In this document: positions 27,985 to 36,853 of the stretch, piece by piece
How positions within the stretch are numbered: the stretch's first letter is position 1
How the letters are laid out: every line of letters begins with the position of its first letter
Assembly: GCF_001885585.1 (NCBI RefSeq)
Contig: NZ_LSRP01000140.1
Span: 62,001-126,000, forward strand
Length of the DNA stretch: 64,000 nt
Reading direction: 5' to 3'
From: Pararhizobium antarcticum
GTDB taxonomy: Bacteria > Pseudomonadota > Alphaproteobacteria > Rhizobiales > Rhizobiaceae
The notes under the pieces: model-generated
What the model was told of the DNA's origin: nothing
Databases searched by the model: none
What the model saw: only the letters and a program-made list of their open reading frames with translations
Translations under genes and position numbers: made by a program

Positions 27985-29220
27985 ATGATCGAATCCGGCG
28001 GACACTGGCGCAACTGGGTGGGCAACCAATCCTGTATCGTTCGGCACAGGGGCGCGCCCGACAGCGAAGCGGCGCTGGCGCAGATGGTGCGGGAAGCGAC
28101 CGCGAGCGGGATCAACGTTCGTTGTGCCGGCTCCGGCCACTCCTTCACGCCGGTGGCCTTGACCAGCGGTCTCCATCTGACGCTCTCTGGCCTGCAGGGC
28201 ATCACCAACATCGACACGGCGCGCAAGCGCGTCTCTGTGCATGCCGGCACGACGATCAACACGCTGGGCAAGGCGCTCAAAACAAACGGCCTGTCGATGA
28301 TCAACCAGGGCGATATCGACAGCCAGGCTTTGGCCGGCGCCTTGACGACAGGCACACATGGCACTGGCAGCACGCTCGGCAACATGGCCTCGCAGATCGT
28401 CGGCATGCGGCTGGTGCAGCCGGATGGCAGTATTCTGGCGATCGACGACACGCAACCCGACATGCTCAACGCCGCCCGCGTCTCGATCGGCATGCTCGGC
28501 GTCATCTCGGAAATCACCCTGCAAGTGATGGACAGCTACAATCTGCATGAAAAACTCTGGCGCTGCAGCTTCGACGAGTGCATGGAGCAACATGACGATC
28601 TTGCCGCCCAGCACCGACATTTCGGTTTCTTCTGGTGCCCGGTGCCGGAAAGCCGGCACTGTTACTGCCTGCCGGACACAGCCTCGGTTTCGACCACGAC
28701 AAGCCTGTCCGACGTCTGCGAAATGAAGACGATCGATTTTACCGATGCGCTACCGATGGAAAGCGAATTCGAAAAGATCGCCTATTCCTCGGAAATCTAC
28801 CCGATCGAATATGTGCCGAATTTCCACGAACTGGAATATGCTGTGCCGGTCCAATACGGCAAGCAGGCCTGCATGGAAGTGCGCAAGCTGATGCTGGAGA
28901 AACACCCGACCTGCATCTACCCGATCGAATACCGCTTCACCGCCGGCGACGGCGGCTGGATCAGCCCGTTCTTCGAGCAGGATTCGATCACGCTCTCGGT
29001 CTCCGGCCAGCCGGGTACGGATTACTGGAATTACCTGAAAGACGTCGACGATATCCTGCGCCAGTTCGGCTCACGCCCGCACTGGGGCAAGCTGCACTTC
29101 CTGGGCGCGGAAGATGTGGACGCGCTTTATCCGCGCGCCGGGGATTTCAAGGCGCTGCGGGCTAAGCTTGATCCGGAAGGGCGGTTTTTGAACGATCACC
29201 TGAAGCAGTTGTTTGGGTAG
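27985..29220 (+). CDS. FAD-linked oxidase (aldonolactone/alditol oxidase type)
   Basis: A 411-residue flavoprotein of the vanillyl-alcohol oxidase superfamily. The N-terminal FAD domain has CAGSGHSFTPVA, where His52 is expected to hold FAD covalently, and TTGTHGTGSTLGNMASQIV. The C-terminal ALO domain ends with HWGKLHFLGAEDV, the characteristic HWxK motif. Family members oxidise L-gulono-, L-galactono- or D-arabinono-lactones, alditols or similar polyols and produce H2O2 or feed electrons onward. GGAGACAGAAGAC precedes ATG 27985. It follows an SDR gene closely, suggesting a two-step polyol or sugar oxidation. Confidence 0.9.
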   Translation: MIESGGHWRNWVGNQSCIVRHRGAPDSEAALAQMVREATASGINVRCAGSGHSFTPVALTSGLHLTLSGLQGITNIDTARKRVSVHAGTTINTLGKALKTNGLSMINQGDIDSQALAGALTTGTHGTGSTLGNMASQIVGMRLVQPDGSILAIDDTQPDMLNAARVSIGMLGVISEITLQVMDSYNLHEKLWRCSFDECMEQHDDLAAQHRHFGFFWCPVPESRHCYCLPDTASVSTTTSLSDVCEMKTIDFTDALPMESEFEKIAYSSEIYPIEYVPNFHELEYAVPVQYGKQACMEVRKLMLEKHPTCIYPIEYRFTAGDGGWISPFFEQDSITLSVSGQPGTDYWNYLKDVDDILRQFGSRPHWGKLHFLGAEDVDALYPRAGDFKALRAKLDPEGRFLNDHLKQLFG

Positions 29221-29231
29221 GAACATCTTGC

Positions 29232-29257
29232 GGGGTACCGCACTTTGTCGGCACCCC
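29232..29257. terminator. stem-loop between convergent genes
   Basis: GGGGT (29232-29236) pairs with ACCCC (29253-29257), and CCG (29238-29240) with CGG (29249-29251), after a 1-base mismatch. It lies between the convergent FAD oxidase and grpE stops, so it may end transcription in both directions. Confidence 0.5.
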
Positions 29258-29267
29258 TGCAGACCAA

Positions 29268-29879
29268 TCACGCTGCCGGCGTTTCTTCCGTTGCAACGGC
29301 TTTCGGGCCGCCCTTGGCGACGCCGACCATGGCCGGGCGCAGGACGCGTTCGCCGATCGTGTATCCGGCCTGGACGACCTGAACGACGGTGTTGTTGGCG
29401 ACTTCGGCATTCGGGACTTCGAACATGGCCTGGTGGAAGTTCGGATCGAACTTCTGGCCGACCGGCTCGAGTTTCTTGACGCCGTGGCGTTCCAGGGTCG
29501 AGAGCATCGCGCGTTCGGTCATCTCGACGCCTTCGATCAGCGCGTTGAAGCCGGCATCGCCTGCTTCGCGGGCTTCGGTGGGGATCGCGTCGAGCGCGCG
29601 GCGCAGATTGTCGGAGACAGCGAGCATGTCGCGGGCAAAACCGGCCACCGAGTAGGACTTGGCATCCTTGACTTCGCGCTCGGTGCGGCGGCGCAGATTG
29701 TCCATGTCGGCGGCAAGGCGCAGGTAACGATCGCGCATGTCTGCGGTTTCCGCCTTGGCGACTTCCAGCGGATCAGGCTCGGCGACAGCGGCCTCGTCTG
29801 CGGCCATTGCCTCGGCAGCAATCGCTGCTTCCTCGGCTTCGGTCATCTCGGGCTCATATTTGTTCGTGTCGTCGGTCAT
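29268..29879 (-). CDS. grpE: nucleotide exchange factor GrpE
   Basis: A 203-residue co-chaperone that releases ADP from DnaK. It has an acidic, alanine-rich N-terminal tail, a long helix ([20 protein letters not shown]) for dimerisation, and the C-terminal beta domain with the signature [17 protein letters not shown] and [22 protein letters not shown] 29879 follows GGAGACCGTC; earlier in-frame codons are not family-like. It lies 111 bases downstream of hrcA on the same strand. Confidence 0.97.
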   Translation of the reverse strand: MTDDTNKYEPEMTEAEEAAIAAEAMAADEAAVAEPDPLEVAKAETADMRDRYLRLAADMDNLRRRTEREVKDAKSYSVAGFARDMLAVSDNLRRALDAIPTEAREAGDAGFNALIEGVEMTERAMLSTLERHGVKKLEPVGQKFDPNFHQAMFEVPNAEVANNTVVQVVQAGYTIGERVLRPAMVGVAKGGPKAVATEETPAA

Positions 29880-29990
29880 GACGGTCTCCGGAAAATTACA
29901 GTTTTGGATTTGGTCCCGATATCGAGGTTTGCGACCCAAAAATCAAGGGCACAAACGGAAACAGCCGGTAAAGCCGGGCTTTGCCAGCCT

Positions 29991-31088
29991 CTATCGCGAA
30001 AGCCGCGACATCAGCTGGGCGGTATAATCGACCATGGGCACGATGCGCGAATAGTTGAGCCGGGTCGGACCGATCACGCCGACCGCGCCGACGATCTTGT
30101 CGTCGCCATCCTTGTAGGGCGCAACGATCAGCGAGGAGCCGGAAAGCGAGAACAGCTTGTTTTCCGAGCCGATGAAAATCCGCACACCCGGGCCGCTTTC
30201 CGCAAGATTGAGGATCTCGATCAGGCTGTCCTTCTTTTCGAGATCGTCGAACAGCATGCGCAGGCGATCGACATCCTCGGCGCCGGCCAGTCCCTCCAGA
30301 AGATTGGCTCGGCCGCGCACGATCAGCTGCGTTGGCTTGTCATCCGTCTCGCTGCCTGACCAGATGGCAAGTCCGCGCTCGACCAGATCCTGGCTCAGCG
30401 TATCGAGTTCTCGCCGGACCGTTTCCTTGACCTTCTGCAACTGGCCGCGCACCTCGACCAGGGTCTGGCCGGCCAGATGGGCATTGAGGAAGTTCGCGGC
30501 TTCGGTCAATTGCGAGCTGGTAACACCCACCGGAAGCTCGATGATCCGGTTTTCCACCTGGTCATGCTCGCCGACGAGCACAGCAAGCGCCTTGGTCGGG
30601 GCCAGCCGCACGAATTCGACATGCTTGAGCACGGGATCATTCTTGGCGGTGATGACGAGGCCGGCCCCACGCGACATGCCCGACAGCATCTGGCTGGCTT
30701 CGGTGAGCAGCGCCTCCACCGGCTCGCCGCGCTCTGACCGGCGCACCTGGCGATCGATCGATGCGCGATCCTCGGCCGAGAGATCGCCGATCTGCATGAA
30801 AGCATCGACAAAAAAGCGCAGGCCATTCTGGGTCGGCAGGCGCCCGGCGCTGATATGCGGCGAATAGATAAGGCCGAGATCCTCGAGATCGCTCATCACA
30901 TTGCGCACGGACGCCGGCGACAGCGACATGGGCAGGATGCGCGAGAGGCTGCGGGAGCCGAGCGGTTCGCCGCTTTCGAGATAGCTTTCCACGATGCGAC
31001 GGAAAATTTCGCCCGAACGCTCGTCGAGCGCGCTCAGCCTTTCCCGCATTGCAGATTTGTCCACCACCATTCGAACGCGAAAACCCAT
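29991..31088 (-). CDS. hrcA: heat-inducible transcription repressor HrcA
   Basis: A 365-residue repressor of groESL-type heat-shock operons through CIRCE operators, with activity tuned by GroEL. The N-terminal winged helix is clear ([31 protein letters not shown]), followed by the HrcA core ([20 protein letters not shown]) and the C-terminal [22 protein letters not shown]. The best start is ATG 31088 (MGFRVRM), with ATG 31070 as an alternative. I found no CIRCE repeat upstream, so autoregulation through CIRCE is not supported here. It is divergent from rph and pairs with grpE. Confidence 0.95.
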   Translation of the reverse strand: MGFRVRMVVDKSAMRERLSALDERSGEIFRRIVESYLESGEPLGSRSLSRILPMSLSPASVRNVMSDLEDLGLIYSPHISAGRLPTQNGLRFFVDAFMQIGDLSAEDRASIDRQVRRSERGEPVEALLTEASQMLSGMSRGAGLVITAKNDPVLKHVEFVRLAPTKALAVLVGEHDQVENRIIELPVGVTSSQLTEAANFLNAHLAGQTLVEVRGQLQKVKETVRRELDTLSQDLVERGLAIWSGSETDDKPTQLIVRGRANLLEGLAGAEDVDRLRMLFDDLEKKDSLIEILNLAESGPGVRIFIGSENKLFSLSGSSLIVAPYKDGDDKIVGAVGVIGPTRLNYSRIVPMVDYTAQLMSRLSR

Positions 31089-31322
31089 CCTGTTGAGATC
31101 GATTGAAATATAGTGATCTTGAGGGCGATAGCAAAAGGGAAATGGCGGATGACCAGACCTTGCGACGGCTTATGCAGGCTCTTTCCATCTTTTCGCGACC
31201 TGTCGTCTCGCGGGGTCGCCCTGCGCCGCGCTTCTGGCGACGGGCGTTGTCGTGCCAACAGAATTGCTTCCGTTTGCAGATGAAACGCTCTAGAAGGCTG
31301 ACAAACATCACAGGAGTTGATC

Positions 31323-32042
31323 ATGCGGCCTTCGGGACGAAAGACAGACCAGATGCGCAAGGTATCCTTCGAGCGCAATTTCTCAAAGCATGCCGAAGGG
31401 TCCTGCCTGGTGAAATTCGGCGATACGCATGTGCTGGTCACCGCAAGCCTGGAAGAGAAGACACCGCCATGGCTGCGCAACAGCGGCAAGGGCTGGGTCA
31501 CCGCGGAATACGGCATGTTGCCGCGCGCCACCGGCGAACGCATGCGGCGCGAGGCAGCGTCGGGCAAGCAGAGCGGCCGCACCCAGGAAATCCAGCGTCT
31601 GATCGGGCGCTCGCTGCGCGCTGTCGTTGATCTGCAGGCGCTCGGCGAACGCCAGATCTCGATCGACTGCGACGTGATCCAGGCGGATGGCGGCACCCGT
31701 ACGGCGTCGATCACCGGCGCCTGGATCGCGCTGCACGATTGCCTGAAGTGGATGGAAAGCCGCAACATGCTCAAGGTCGAAAAGGTCCTGAAGGACAATA
31801 TCGCGGCCATTTCCTGCGGTATCTTCGCCAACCAGCCGGTCATCGACCTCGACTACCTGGAAGACTCGGCGGCCGAGACGGACGCCAATTTCGTCATGAC
31901 CGGCTCCGGCGGTATCGTCGAAATCCAGGGCACGGCGGAAGGCAAGCCATTTTCCGAAGAGGAATTTGGCACGCTGCTTGGCCTCGCCAAGAACGGCATT
32001 GCCGAACTGGTGGCGATGCAGAAGCAGGTTGTCGCGGCGTAA
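31323..32042 (+). CDS. rph: ribonuclease PH
   Basis: A 239-residue phosphorolytic 3'-5' exoribonuclease that trims tRNA precursors and participates in rRNA decay. The start [22 protein letters not shown] is the family N-terminus. Catalytic-core motifs include [37 protein letters not shown] and [19 protein letters not shown] 31323 follows ACAGGAGTTGATC. The next genes (VOC, rdgB) follow on the same strand with short gaps of 11 and 35 bases; rph-rdgB is a widespread pairing. Confidence 0.97.
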   Translation: MRPSGRKTDQMRKVSFERNFSKHAEGSCLVKFGDTHVLVTASLEEKTPPWLRNSGKGWVTAEYGMLPRATGERMRREAASGKQSGRTQEIQRLIGRSLRAVVDLQALGERQISIDCDVIQADGGTRTASITGAWIALHDCLKWMESRNMLKVEKVLKDNIAAISCGIFANQPVIDLDYLEDSAAETDANFVMTGSGGIVEIQGTAEGKPFSEEEFGTLLGLAKNGIAELVAMQKQVVAA

Positions 32043-32053
32043 GGGATATCGGC

Positions 32054-32470
32054 ATGGTGCCCGCACTCGACGGCATTCTGGAAACGGCGCTCTATGCCGA
32101 CGATCTCGACCGGGCGGAGGCGTTCTACGGCTCCGTTCTCGGCCTTGAAAAGATCACCCGGGCCGGCAACAGGCATGTGTTCTTTCGCTGCGGCGCCGGT
32201 GTGCTCCTGATTTTCAACCCGGCGGAAACGGTCAAGCCGCCGCCGGCAGACGGCCTGCAGGTGCCGATCCATGGTAAGCAGGGTGCAGGGCATGTCTGTT
32301 TCCGCGTGGCGGCCCGTGATCTCGATGGCTGGGCCGCAAAGCTCGCGGCCGCCGGCATCACGATCGAAGCGGATGTTCGCTGGCCAAACGCGGCGCGGTC
32401 CATCTACTTTCGCGATCCGGCCGGCAACAGCCTCGAATGCGCGGAACCCGGCCTCTGGGCCATCGACTGA
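32054..32470 (+). CDS. VOC (glyoxalase-like) protein
   Basis: A 138-residue member of the vicinal oxygen chelate superfamily with two beta-alpha-beta modules: [23 protein letters not shown] at the start, HVCFRV in the middle, and a closing [17 protein letters not shown]. Such proteins bind a metal through His/Glu residues; the chemistry here is not known. It is inserted between rph and rdgB, starting 11 bases after rph, so it is almost certainly co-transcribed. ATG 32054 follows GTAAGGGATATC. Confidence 0.85.
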   Translation: MVPALDGILETALYADDLDRAEAFYGSVLGLEKITRAGNRHVFFRCGAGVLLIFNPAETVKPPPADGLQVPIHGKQGAGHVCFRVAARDLDGWAAKLAAAGITIEADVRWPNAARSIYFRDPAGNSLECAEPGLWAID

Positions 32471-32505
32471 CGGACCGCATCAACCGGACAAGAAAGACAC
32501 GCGAC

Positions 32506-33150
32506 ATGCGCAAGCTTGAAGACAAGACCCTGATCGTTGCCAGCCACAATGCCGGCAAGATCCGCGAGATCCGCGATCTCATCGGCCCGCTCGGTTTCGA
32601 GGCAAAATCGGCGGCTGACCTCAATTTCATCGAGCCGGACGAAACCGGCACGACGTTCGAGGAGAATGCCACGATCAAGGCGCTCGCCTCGGCGAAAGCC
32701 TCCGGACTTCCGGCGCTGTCCGATGATTCCGGTCTGGTGGTCGATGCACTGAACGGTGATCCGGGCGTCTACACCGCGAACTGGGCGGAAACCGCCGACG
32801 GCACGCGCGATTTCGCCATGGCCATGGAAAAGGTCGAGACCGCGATCCAGGAGGCTGGCGCGACCGCAATCGAGCGCCGCACCGGCCGTTTCGTCTCGGT
32901 GCTCTGCCTTGCTTGGCCGGATGGCCATGTCGAACTGTTCCGCGGCGAAGTCGAGGGCCATGTCGTCTGGCCACCGCGCGGCACAAGCGGCTTTGGCTAT
33001 GATCCGGTGTTCCAGCCCCTCGGTTTCGACACCACCTTCGGCGAGATGAGCGCCGAGCAGAAACACGGCTGGAAACCGGGCGATGCGCAGGCCCTGTCCC
33101 ACCGTGCCCGCGCTTTCAAGATTTTCGCCGAGGCGTGTCTGGGCGCCTAG
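32506..33150 (+). CDS. rdgB: non-canonical purine NTP pyrophosphatase (RdgB/HAM1)
   Basis: A 214-residue enzyme that hydrolyses XTP, ITP and dITP to monophosphates and keeps deaminated purines out of DNA and RNA. The substrate motif [11 protein letters not shown] is at residues 12-22, with [27 protein letters not shown] in two parts at about 53-78 and [11 protein letters not shown] near 165. ATG 32506 (MRKLEDKT) matches the family start. It follows the rph and VOC genes. Hairpins downstream may end the transcript before hemW. Confidence 0.95.
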   Translation: MRKLEDKTLIVASHNAGKIREIRDLIGPLGFEAKSAADLNFIEPDETGTTFEENATIKALASAKASGLPALSDDSGLVVDALNGDPGVYTANWAETADGTRDFAMAMEKVETAIQEAGATAIERRTGRFVSVLCLAWPDGHVELFRGEVEGHVVWPPRGTSGFGYDPVFQPLGFDTTFGEMSAEQKHGWKPGDAQALSHRARAFKIFAEACLGA

Positions 33151-33226
33151 CGGCGAGCACACGCTTTGCGGATAGTGAAAGCCTTTGACGCTTCGGGTGA
33201 TATTGACGAGCCCCCTCGCCTGCGTC

Positions 33227-33274
33227 ATCCCTGTCCGCCGCACGGGGATCCATTGTCGCCGTCTGCCTGACGGC
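33227..33274. repeat. two small palindromes between rdgB and hemW
   Basis: ATCCCTGT (33227-33234) and ACGGGGAT (33242-33249) form an 8-bp stem with one T-G wobble, and GCCGTC (33258-33263) pairs with GACGGC (33269-33274). Similar CATCCCTGT palindromes are common between alphaproteobacterial genes. A GCGC-TTCG-GCGC hairpin follows at 33342-33353. Confidence 0.5.
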
Positions 33275-33373
33275 ACAGGAACGGCAGTCTGGTGAATGTC
33301 CGTACCGAACAAACGACCAGCAGCCTAAAACCAATGACGCCGCGCTTCGGCGCCTGAAAGACCAGAAACAGAC

Positions 33374-34549
33374 ATGGCCAGCTTCTCTTCCATCGGCGAC
33401 AACACGGACCCCGGCTTCGGGGTCTATGTCCATTGGCCCTTCTGTGCCGCCAAGTGCCCCTATTGCGATTTCAACAGCCATGTGCGCCACCAGCCGGTCG
33501 ATCAGCCGCGTTTCGTTTCCGCCTTCCTGACCGAGATGGCTGAGGCCCGCCGCCTGTCCGGTCCGCGCACGGTGACCAGCGTCTTCCTGGGCGGCGGCAC
33601 GCCGTCGCTGATGGATCCGACCACCGTCGAGGCGGTGCTGAACGGGATTGCGAACTTCTGGCACATGCCTGATGGCATCGAAATCACCATGGAGGCCAAT
33701 CCCTCCAGCGTCGAGGCGACGCGGTTTCGCGGCTATCGTGCGGCCGGGGTCAACAGGGTTTCGCTGGGCGTGCAGGCGCTGAACGACCGGGACCTGAAAT
33801 TCCTTGGCCGCCTGCACAATGTCGAGGATGCGCTGAAGGCGATCGGTCTTGCCCGCGACATCTTTCCGCGCATGTCCTTCGATCTCATCTATGCACGCCC
33901 CAACCAGACCGTCGAGGAATGGGAACGCGAGCTGAACCAGGCCGTCTCCTACGCCGTCGACCATCTGTCGCTCTACCAGCTGACGATCGAGGAAGGCACG
34001 CCCTTTTACGGCCTTCACAAGGCCGGCAAGCTGATCGTGCCGGACGGAGAGCATTCGGCCGTGCTCTACGAAGCAACGCAGGCGATCACCGAAGGTTTTG
34101 GCATGCCAGCCTATGAGGTTTCCAATCACGCCGCGCCCGGCGCCGAGAGCCGCCACAACCTCACCTACTGGCGCTATGGCGACTATGCCGGCATCGGACC
34201 CGGCGCCCATGGGCGCCTCACCATGGGCCGCGACAAGCTTGCCACCGCCACCGAACGCAAGCCGGAAGACTGGCTGCAGCTGGTCGAAACCCAGGGTCAC
34301 GGCATGATCGATCAGGAAGTGCTCGGCTACGACGAACAGGCCGACGAACTGCTTCTGATGGGCCTGCGGCTCAAGGAGGGCATCGACCTCGTGCGCTGGC
34401 AGAGCCTTTCCGGCCGCGAACCGGACCCCGACCGCGAACAGTTCCTGATCGAGCACGGTTTTATCGAACGCATCGGCAATTCGCGCCTGCGCTGCACACC
34501 ATCAGGCATGCTGATCCTCGATGCGGTCGTGGCGGACCTCGCCTGCTGA
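33374..34549 (+). CDS. hemW: radical SAM heme chaperone HemW (HemN-like)
   Basis: A 391-residue radical SAM protein. The cluster motif is C24-x3-C28-x2-C31 (FCAAKCPYCDFNSH), followed by FLGGGTPSLMD, EANPSSVEATRF and GVQALNDRDLKFLGR. Earlier annotation called such proteins oxygen-independent coproporphyrinogen oxidase. The HemW group lacks the extra N-terminal residues needed for that and instead delivers heme to membrane proteins. I assign HemW because of length and the early position of the cluster motif. It ends 3 bases before the convergent marR-type gene. Confidence 0.9.
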   Translation: MASFSSIGDNTDPGFGVYVHWPFCAAKCPYCDFNSHVRHQPVDQPRFVSAFLTEMAEARRLSGPRTVTSVFLGGGTPSLMDPTTVEAVLNGIANFWHMPDGIEITMEANPSSVEATRFRGYRAAGVNRVSLGVQALNDRDLKFLGRLHNVEDALKAIGLARDIFPRMSFDLIYARPNQTVEEWERELNQAVSYAVDHLSLYQLTIEEGTPFYGLHKAGKLIVPDGEHSAVLYEATQAITEGFGMPAYEVSNHAAPGAESRHNLTYWRYGDYAGIGPGAHGRLTMGRDKLATATERKPEDWLQLVETQGHGMIDQEVLGYDEQADELLLMGLRLKEGIDLVRWQSLSGREPDPDREQFLIEHGFIERIGNSRLRCTPSGMLILDAVVADLAC

Positions 34550-34552
34550 GTT

Positions 34553-35041
34553 CTACTCGAACGCAGTGAGATATTTTCTGAGGATCGCATCCAGCGCACT
34601 CTGCTCGTCGGGCTCCAGAAGAGCCGTCAACCGGTGCTGGTTTGCGACATGCGCCGTTACGGCGCGCTCGACCAGGTCCAGCCCTTCCGGCTTCAGCGCG
34701 ATCAGCACGCTGCGCCGATCCTCGGGGTTGCTCAGCCGCTCGACGAGACCGGCCTTTTCCAACTGATCGATGCGGTTGGTCATCGTGCCAGAGGTGATCA
34801 TCGTCGTTGCCAGCAGATCGCCGGGCGAAAGCCGGTAAGGCCTGCCGGACCGCCGCAAGGCTGCCAGCACGTCAAAACTGGCGGATGACAGGCCGAGTTC
34901 AAGAAACGTCTTTTCGATCTCCCGGCCGAGATAGGTCGATAATCGCGCCAATCGGCCCAGCACGCCCATCGGCTCGACATCGATGTCCGGCCGCTCCCTG
35001 CGCCACTGGGCTAGAATTCTATCGACATGATCTTCATCCAT
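34553..35041 (-). CDS. MarR family transcriptional regulator
   Basis: A 162-residue winged-helix repressor. The DNA-binding part spans about residues 52-112: SFDVLAALRRSG, LLATTMITSGTMTNRIDQLEKAGLVER (recognition helix) and the wing SNPEDRRSVLIALKPEG. Flanking helices form the dimer. ATG 35041 is used. It is divergent from an EamA exporter gene, and the shared region contains a perfect 16-bp palindrome and an imperfect copy, so it most likely represses the exporter and itself until a small-molecule ligand binds. Confidence 0.93.
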   Translation of the reverse strand: MDEDHVDRILAQWRRERPDIDVEPMGVLGRLARLSTYLGREIEKTFLELGLSSASFDVLAALRRSGRPYRLSPGDLLATTMITSGTMTNRIDQLEKAGLVERLSNPEDRRSVLIALKPEGLDLVERAVTAHVANQHRLTALLEPDEQSALDAILRKYLTAFE

Positions 35042-35062
35042 GGTTTCTGGTACGCAGAATTC

Positions 35063-35078
35063 ATCTTGACGTCAAGAT
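35063..35078. promoter_or_regulatory. perfect 16-bp palindrome, probable MarR-type operator
   Basis: ATCTTGACGTCAAGAT is a perfect palindrome centred between 35070 and 35071, 22 bases from the MarR start codon. The shape and length fit MarR operators. Its position would block transcription of the regulator gene and perhaps the exporter. Confidence 0.75.
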
Positions 35079-35099
35079 AATGGATGTTATCCTGATTTT

Positions 35100-35115
35100 A
35101 TCTTGAATTAGAGAT
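35100..35115. promoter_or_regulatory. imperfect second operator copy before the EamA gene
   Basis: ATCTTGAATTAGAGAT shares the left half-site exactly with the perfect palindrome and is symmetric at 6 of 8 base pairs. It ends 7 bases before the EamA ATG at 35123, covering the likely ribosome site or start of transcription. Confidence 0.6.
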
Positions 35116-35122
35116 ACTTTAA

Positions 35123-36022
35123 ATGAAGATAAAGTCCTCCTCCCTTTCCGACATCGCCTTGACCGCCATTGCGCCGGCCATCTGGGGCAGCACCTATCTG
35201 GTGACCACCGAGTACCTGCCGCCCGGTTATCCGCTGACGATTGCCATGCTGCGGGCATTGCCGGCTGGTATCGTGCTGCTTCTCATTGTCCGGCAGTTGC
35301 CGAATGGCATCTGGTGGGCGCGGAGCTTTATCCTTGGCGCGCTCAATTTCTCGTTCTTCTGGGCTATGCTGTTCATCTCTGCCTACCGCCTGCCCGGTGG
35401 CGTCGCAGCGACTGTTGGCGCCATACAGCCGCTGATCGTCGTCATGCTGGCGCACCTTTTGATCGGCACACAGATCAAAACCATGGCGATCGTCGCGGGC
35501 TTTGTCGGAATAGCCGGCGTCGGACTGCTGGTGCTGACACCGGGTGCTGCACTCGATCCCATCGGCATCATCGCTGGATTGGCCGGCGCCATCTCCATGG
35601 CCTTCGGAACAGTTCTCACCCGGCATTGGGCGCCGCCGGTATCAAGCCTGACCTTCACCGCCTGGCAACTGACCGCCGGCGGTCTCATTCTGCTGCCGGT
35701 CGCCCTGTTGTTCGAGCCCAGTCTGCCGATGCCGACCACGGAAAACATCCTTGGCATGGTCTGGCTTGGGCTGATCGGCGCAGCCTTCACCTACCTTCTG
35801 TGGTTTCGTGGACTGTCCAAACTCGATCCCGCCGCCGTTGCCTCGCTCGGTTTCCTGAGCCCCCTGGTGGCGACGCTGCTTGGCTGGAGCGTGCTTGGCC
35901 AGAATCTAACATTGCTGCAGCTGGCCGGCATGCTCGCCGTGCTTGTCAGCGTCTGGCTCGGCCAGAAGGGGCAAATGGCGCCGCCGAGCGTCTTACCGGC
36001 AATCTCCGGCATGCGATCGTGA
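35123..36022 (+). CDS. EamA/DMT family transporter
   Basis: A 299-residue inner-membrane protein with ten predicted helices in two EamA repeats (first AIAPAIWGSTYLVTTEYLPPGYPL; second GLAGAISMAFGTVLTRHWAPP). Members export amino acids, metabolites or toxic compounds by the drug/metabolite transporter mechanism. Control by the divergent MarR regulator suggests export of a small aromatic or antibiotic-like compound, but the substrate is not readable. The ribosome site is weak; the second operator copy lies directly upstream of the ATG. Confidence 0.92.
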   Translation: MKIKSSSLSDIALTAIAPAIWGSTYLVTTEYLPPGYPLTIAMLRALPAGIVLLLIVRQLPNGIWWARSFILGALNFSFFWAMLFISAYRLPGGVAATVGAIQPLIVVMLAHLLIGTQIKTMAIVAGFVGIAGVGLLVLTPGAALDPIGIIAGLAGAISMAFGTVLTRHWAPPVSSLTFTAWQLTAGGLILLPVALLFEPSLPMPTTENILGMVWLGLIGAAFTYLLWFRGLSKLDPAAVASLGFLSPLVATLLGWSVLGQNLTLLQLAGMLAVLVSVWLGQKGQMAPPSVLPAISGMRS

Positions 36023-36070
36023 GTTCGGGATCCGCCCTGACAACCTCGCGACCTTGTCGTCCCCTACGAG

Positions 36071-36853
36071 TTAGGCAGTGGACGCTCTCTTTGCCGCAGC
36101 GGCCAGGCCTTTGGATATCGGAGTCTCGATATCGGCCGCCTTCATTGCGGTGAGACCAGCAGCCGTCGTACCCCCGTAATCGGTAAAGACCTTGACGGTT
36201 TCAGCCGGGCTTTCCGCCACCTTCGCCATCCATGTCGATGCGCCGAGAAACAGCTGCCGCACGGCCGCATCCGCCACGGTCGGCGCAACCCCATTGGCCA
36301 CGGCATCGCGGATCATCACATCGGCAAAGGCGGCGATGAAGGCCGGCCCTGAACCCGTGAGCGCTGTAAAATAGTCGAGCTCCTTTTCACCCCTCAGTCT
36401 GGTCGTCTTCCCCGAACAGGCAAAGAACCCATCCGCGAACGCCTCATCGTTGGCTGTAACCTCTGATGTCGCGAACCAGGGGGTAAACGACAGACCGTGC
36501 TCAGCACTTGCATTGGGCATGGCGCGGATGATCCGCTCAGCATTAAACCGGGACCCAAGGGCATCGGCCGTCACGCGTGCCATAACAGAGATCACGAGTT
36601 TACCGGAGAGATCCAGATCGAGCGCTCCAAGGTCTTCCGGGCGCACGGACAGAATCACGATGTCACAGGCCGCCGCAAGCGCTGCATTTTCCGTTGTAAA
36701 GCGGACTGCCGGCCATGCATCGAAGCCGGAAGACCGGCCGCTTCGCGACGACAGGATCAGATCGGATGGCTGGACGAACCCTCTGGCCAAAGCAGGGCGC
36801 AGCAATGCCCCGCCCAGCCATCCGGATCCGCCGATAACACCGAGCGTGGTCAC
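36071..36853 (-). CDS. proC: pyrroline-5-carboxylate reductase family protein
   Basis: A 260-residue NAD(P)H-dependent reductase that makes proline from pyrroline-5-carboxylate. The Rossmann motif TLGVIGGSGWLGGALL opens the protein. The C-terminal dimerisation part has the family signature with ALTGSGPAFIAAFADVM, VRQLFLGASTWM and VFTDYGGTTAAGLTAMKAADIE. The start is GTG 36853, overlapping the aminopeptidase stop as GTGA; GTG 36859 is possible. This is somewhat shorter and more divergent than canonical ProC, so a paralogue with a different imine substrate is possible. Confidence 0.85.
   Translation of the reverse strand: MTTLGVIGGSGWLGGALLRPALARGFVQPSDLILSSRSGRSSGFDAWPAVRFTTENAALAAACDIVILSVRPEDLGALDLDLSGKLVISVMARVTADALGSRFNAERIIRAMPNASAEHGLSFTPWFATSEVTANDEAFADGFFACSGKTTRLRGEKELDYFTALTGSGPAFIAAFADVMIRDAVANGVAPTVADAAVRQLFLGASTWMAKVAESPAETVKVFTDYGGTTAAGLTAMKAADIETPISKGLAAAAKRASTA

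Noticed and set aside
31089-31322. CIRCE element for HrcA between hrcA and rph
   Set aside because: I looked for TTAGCACTC-N9-GAGTGCTAA and found no match, so no operator is called here.
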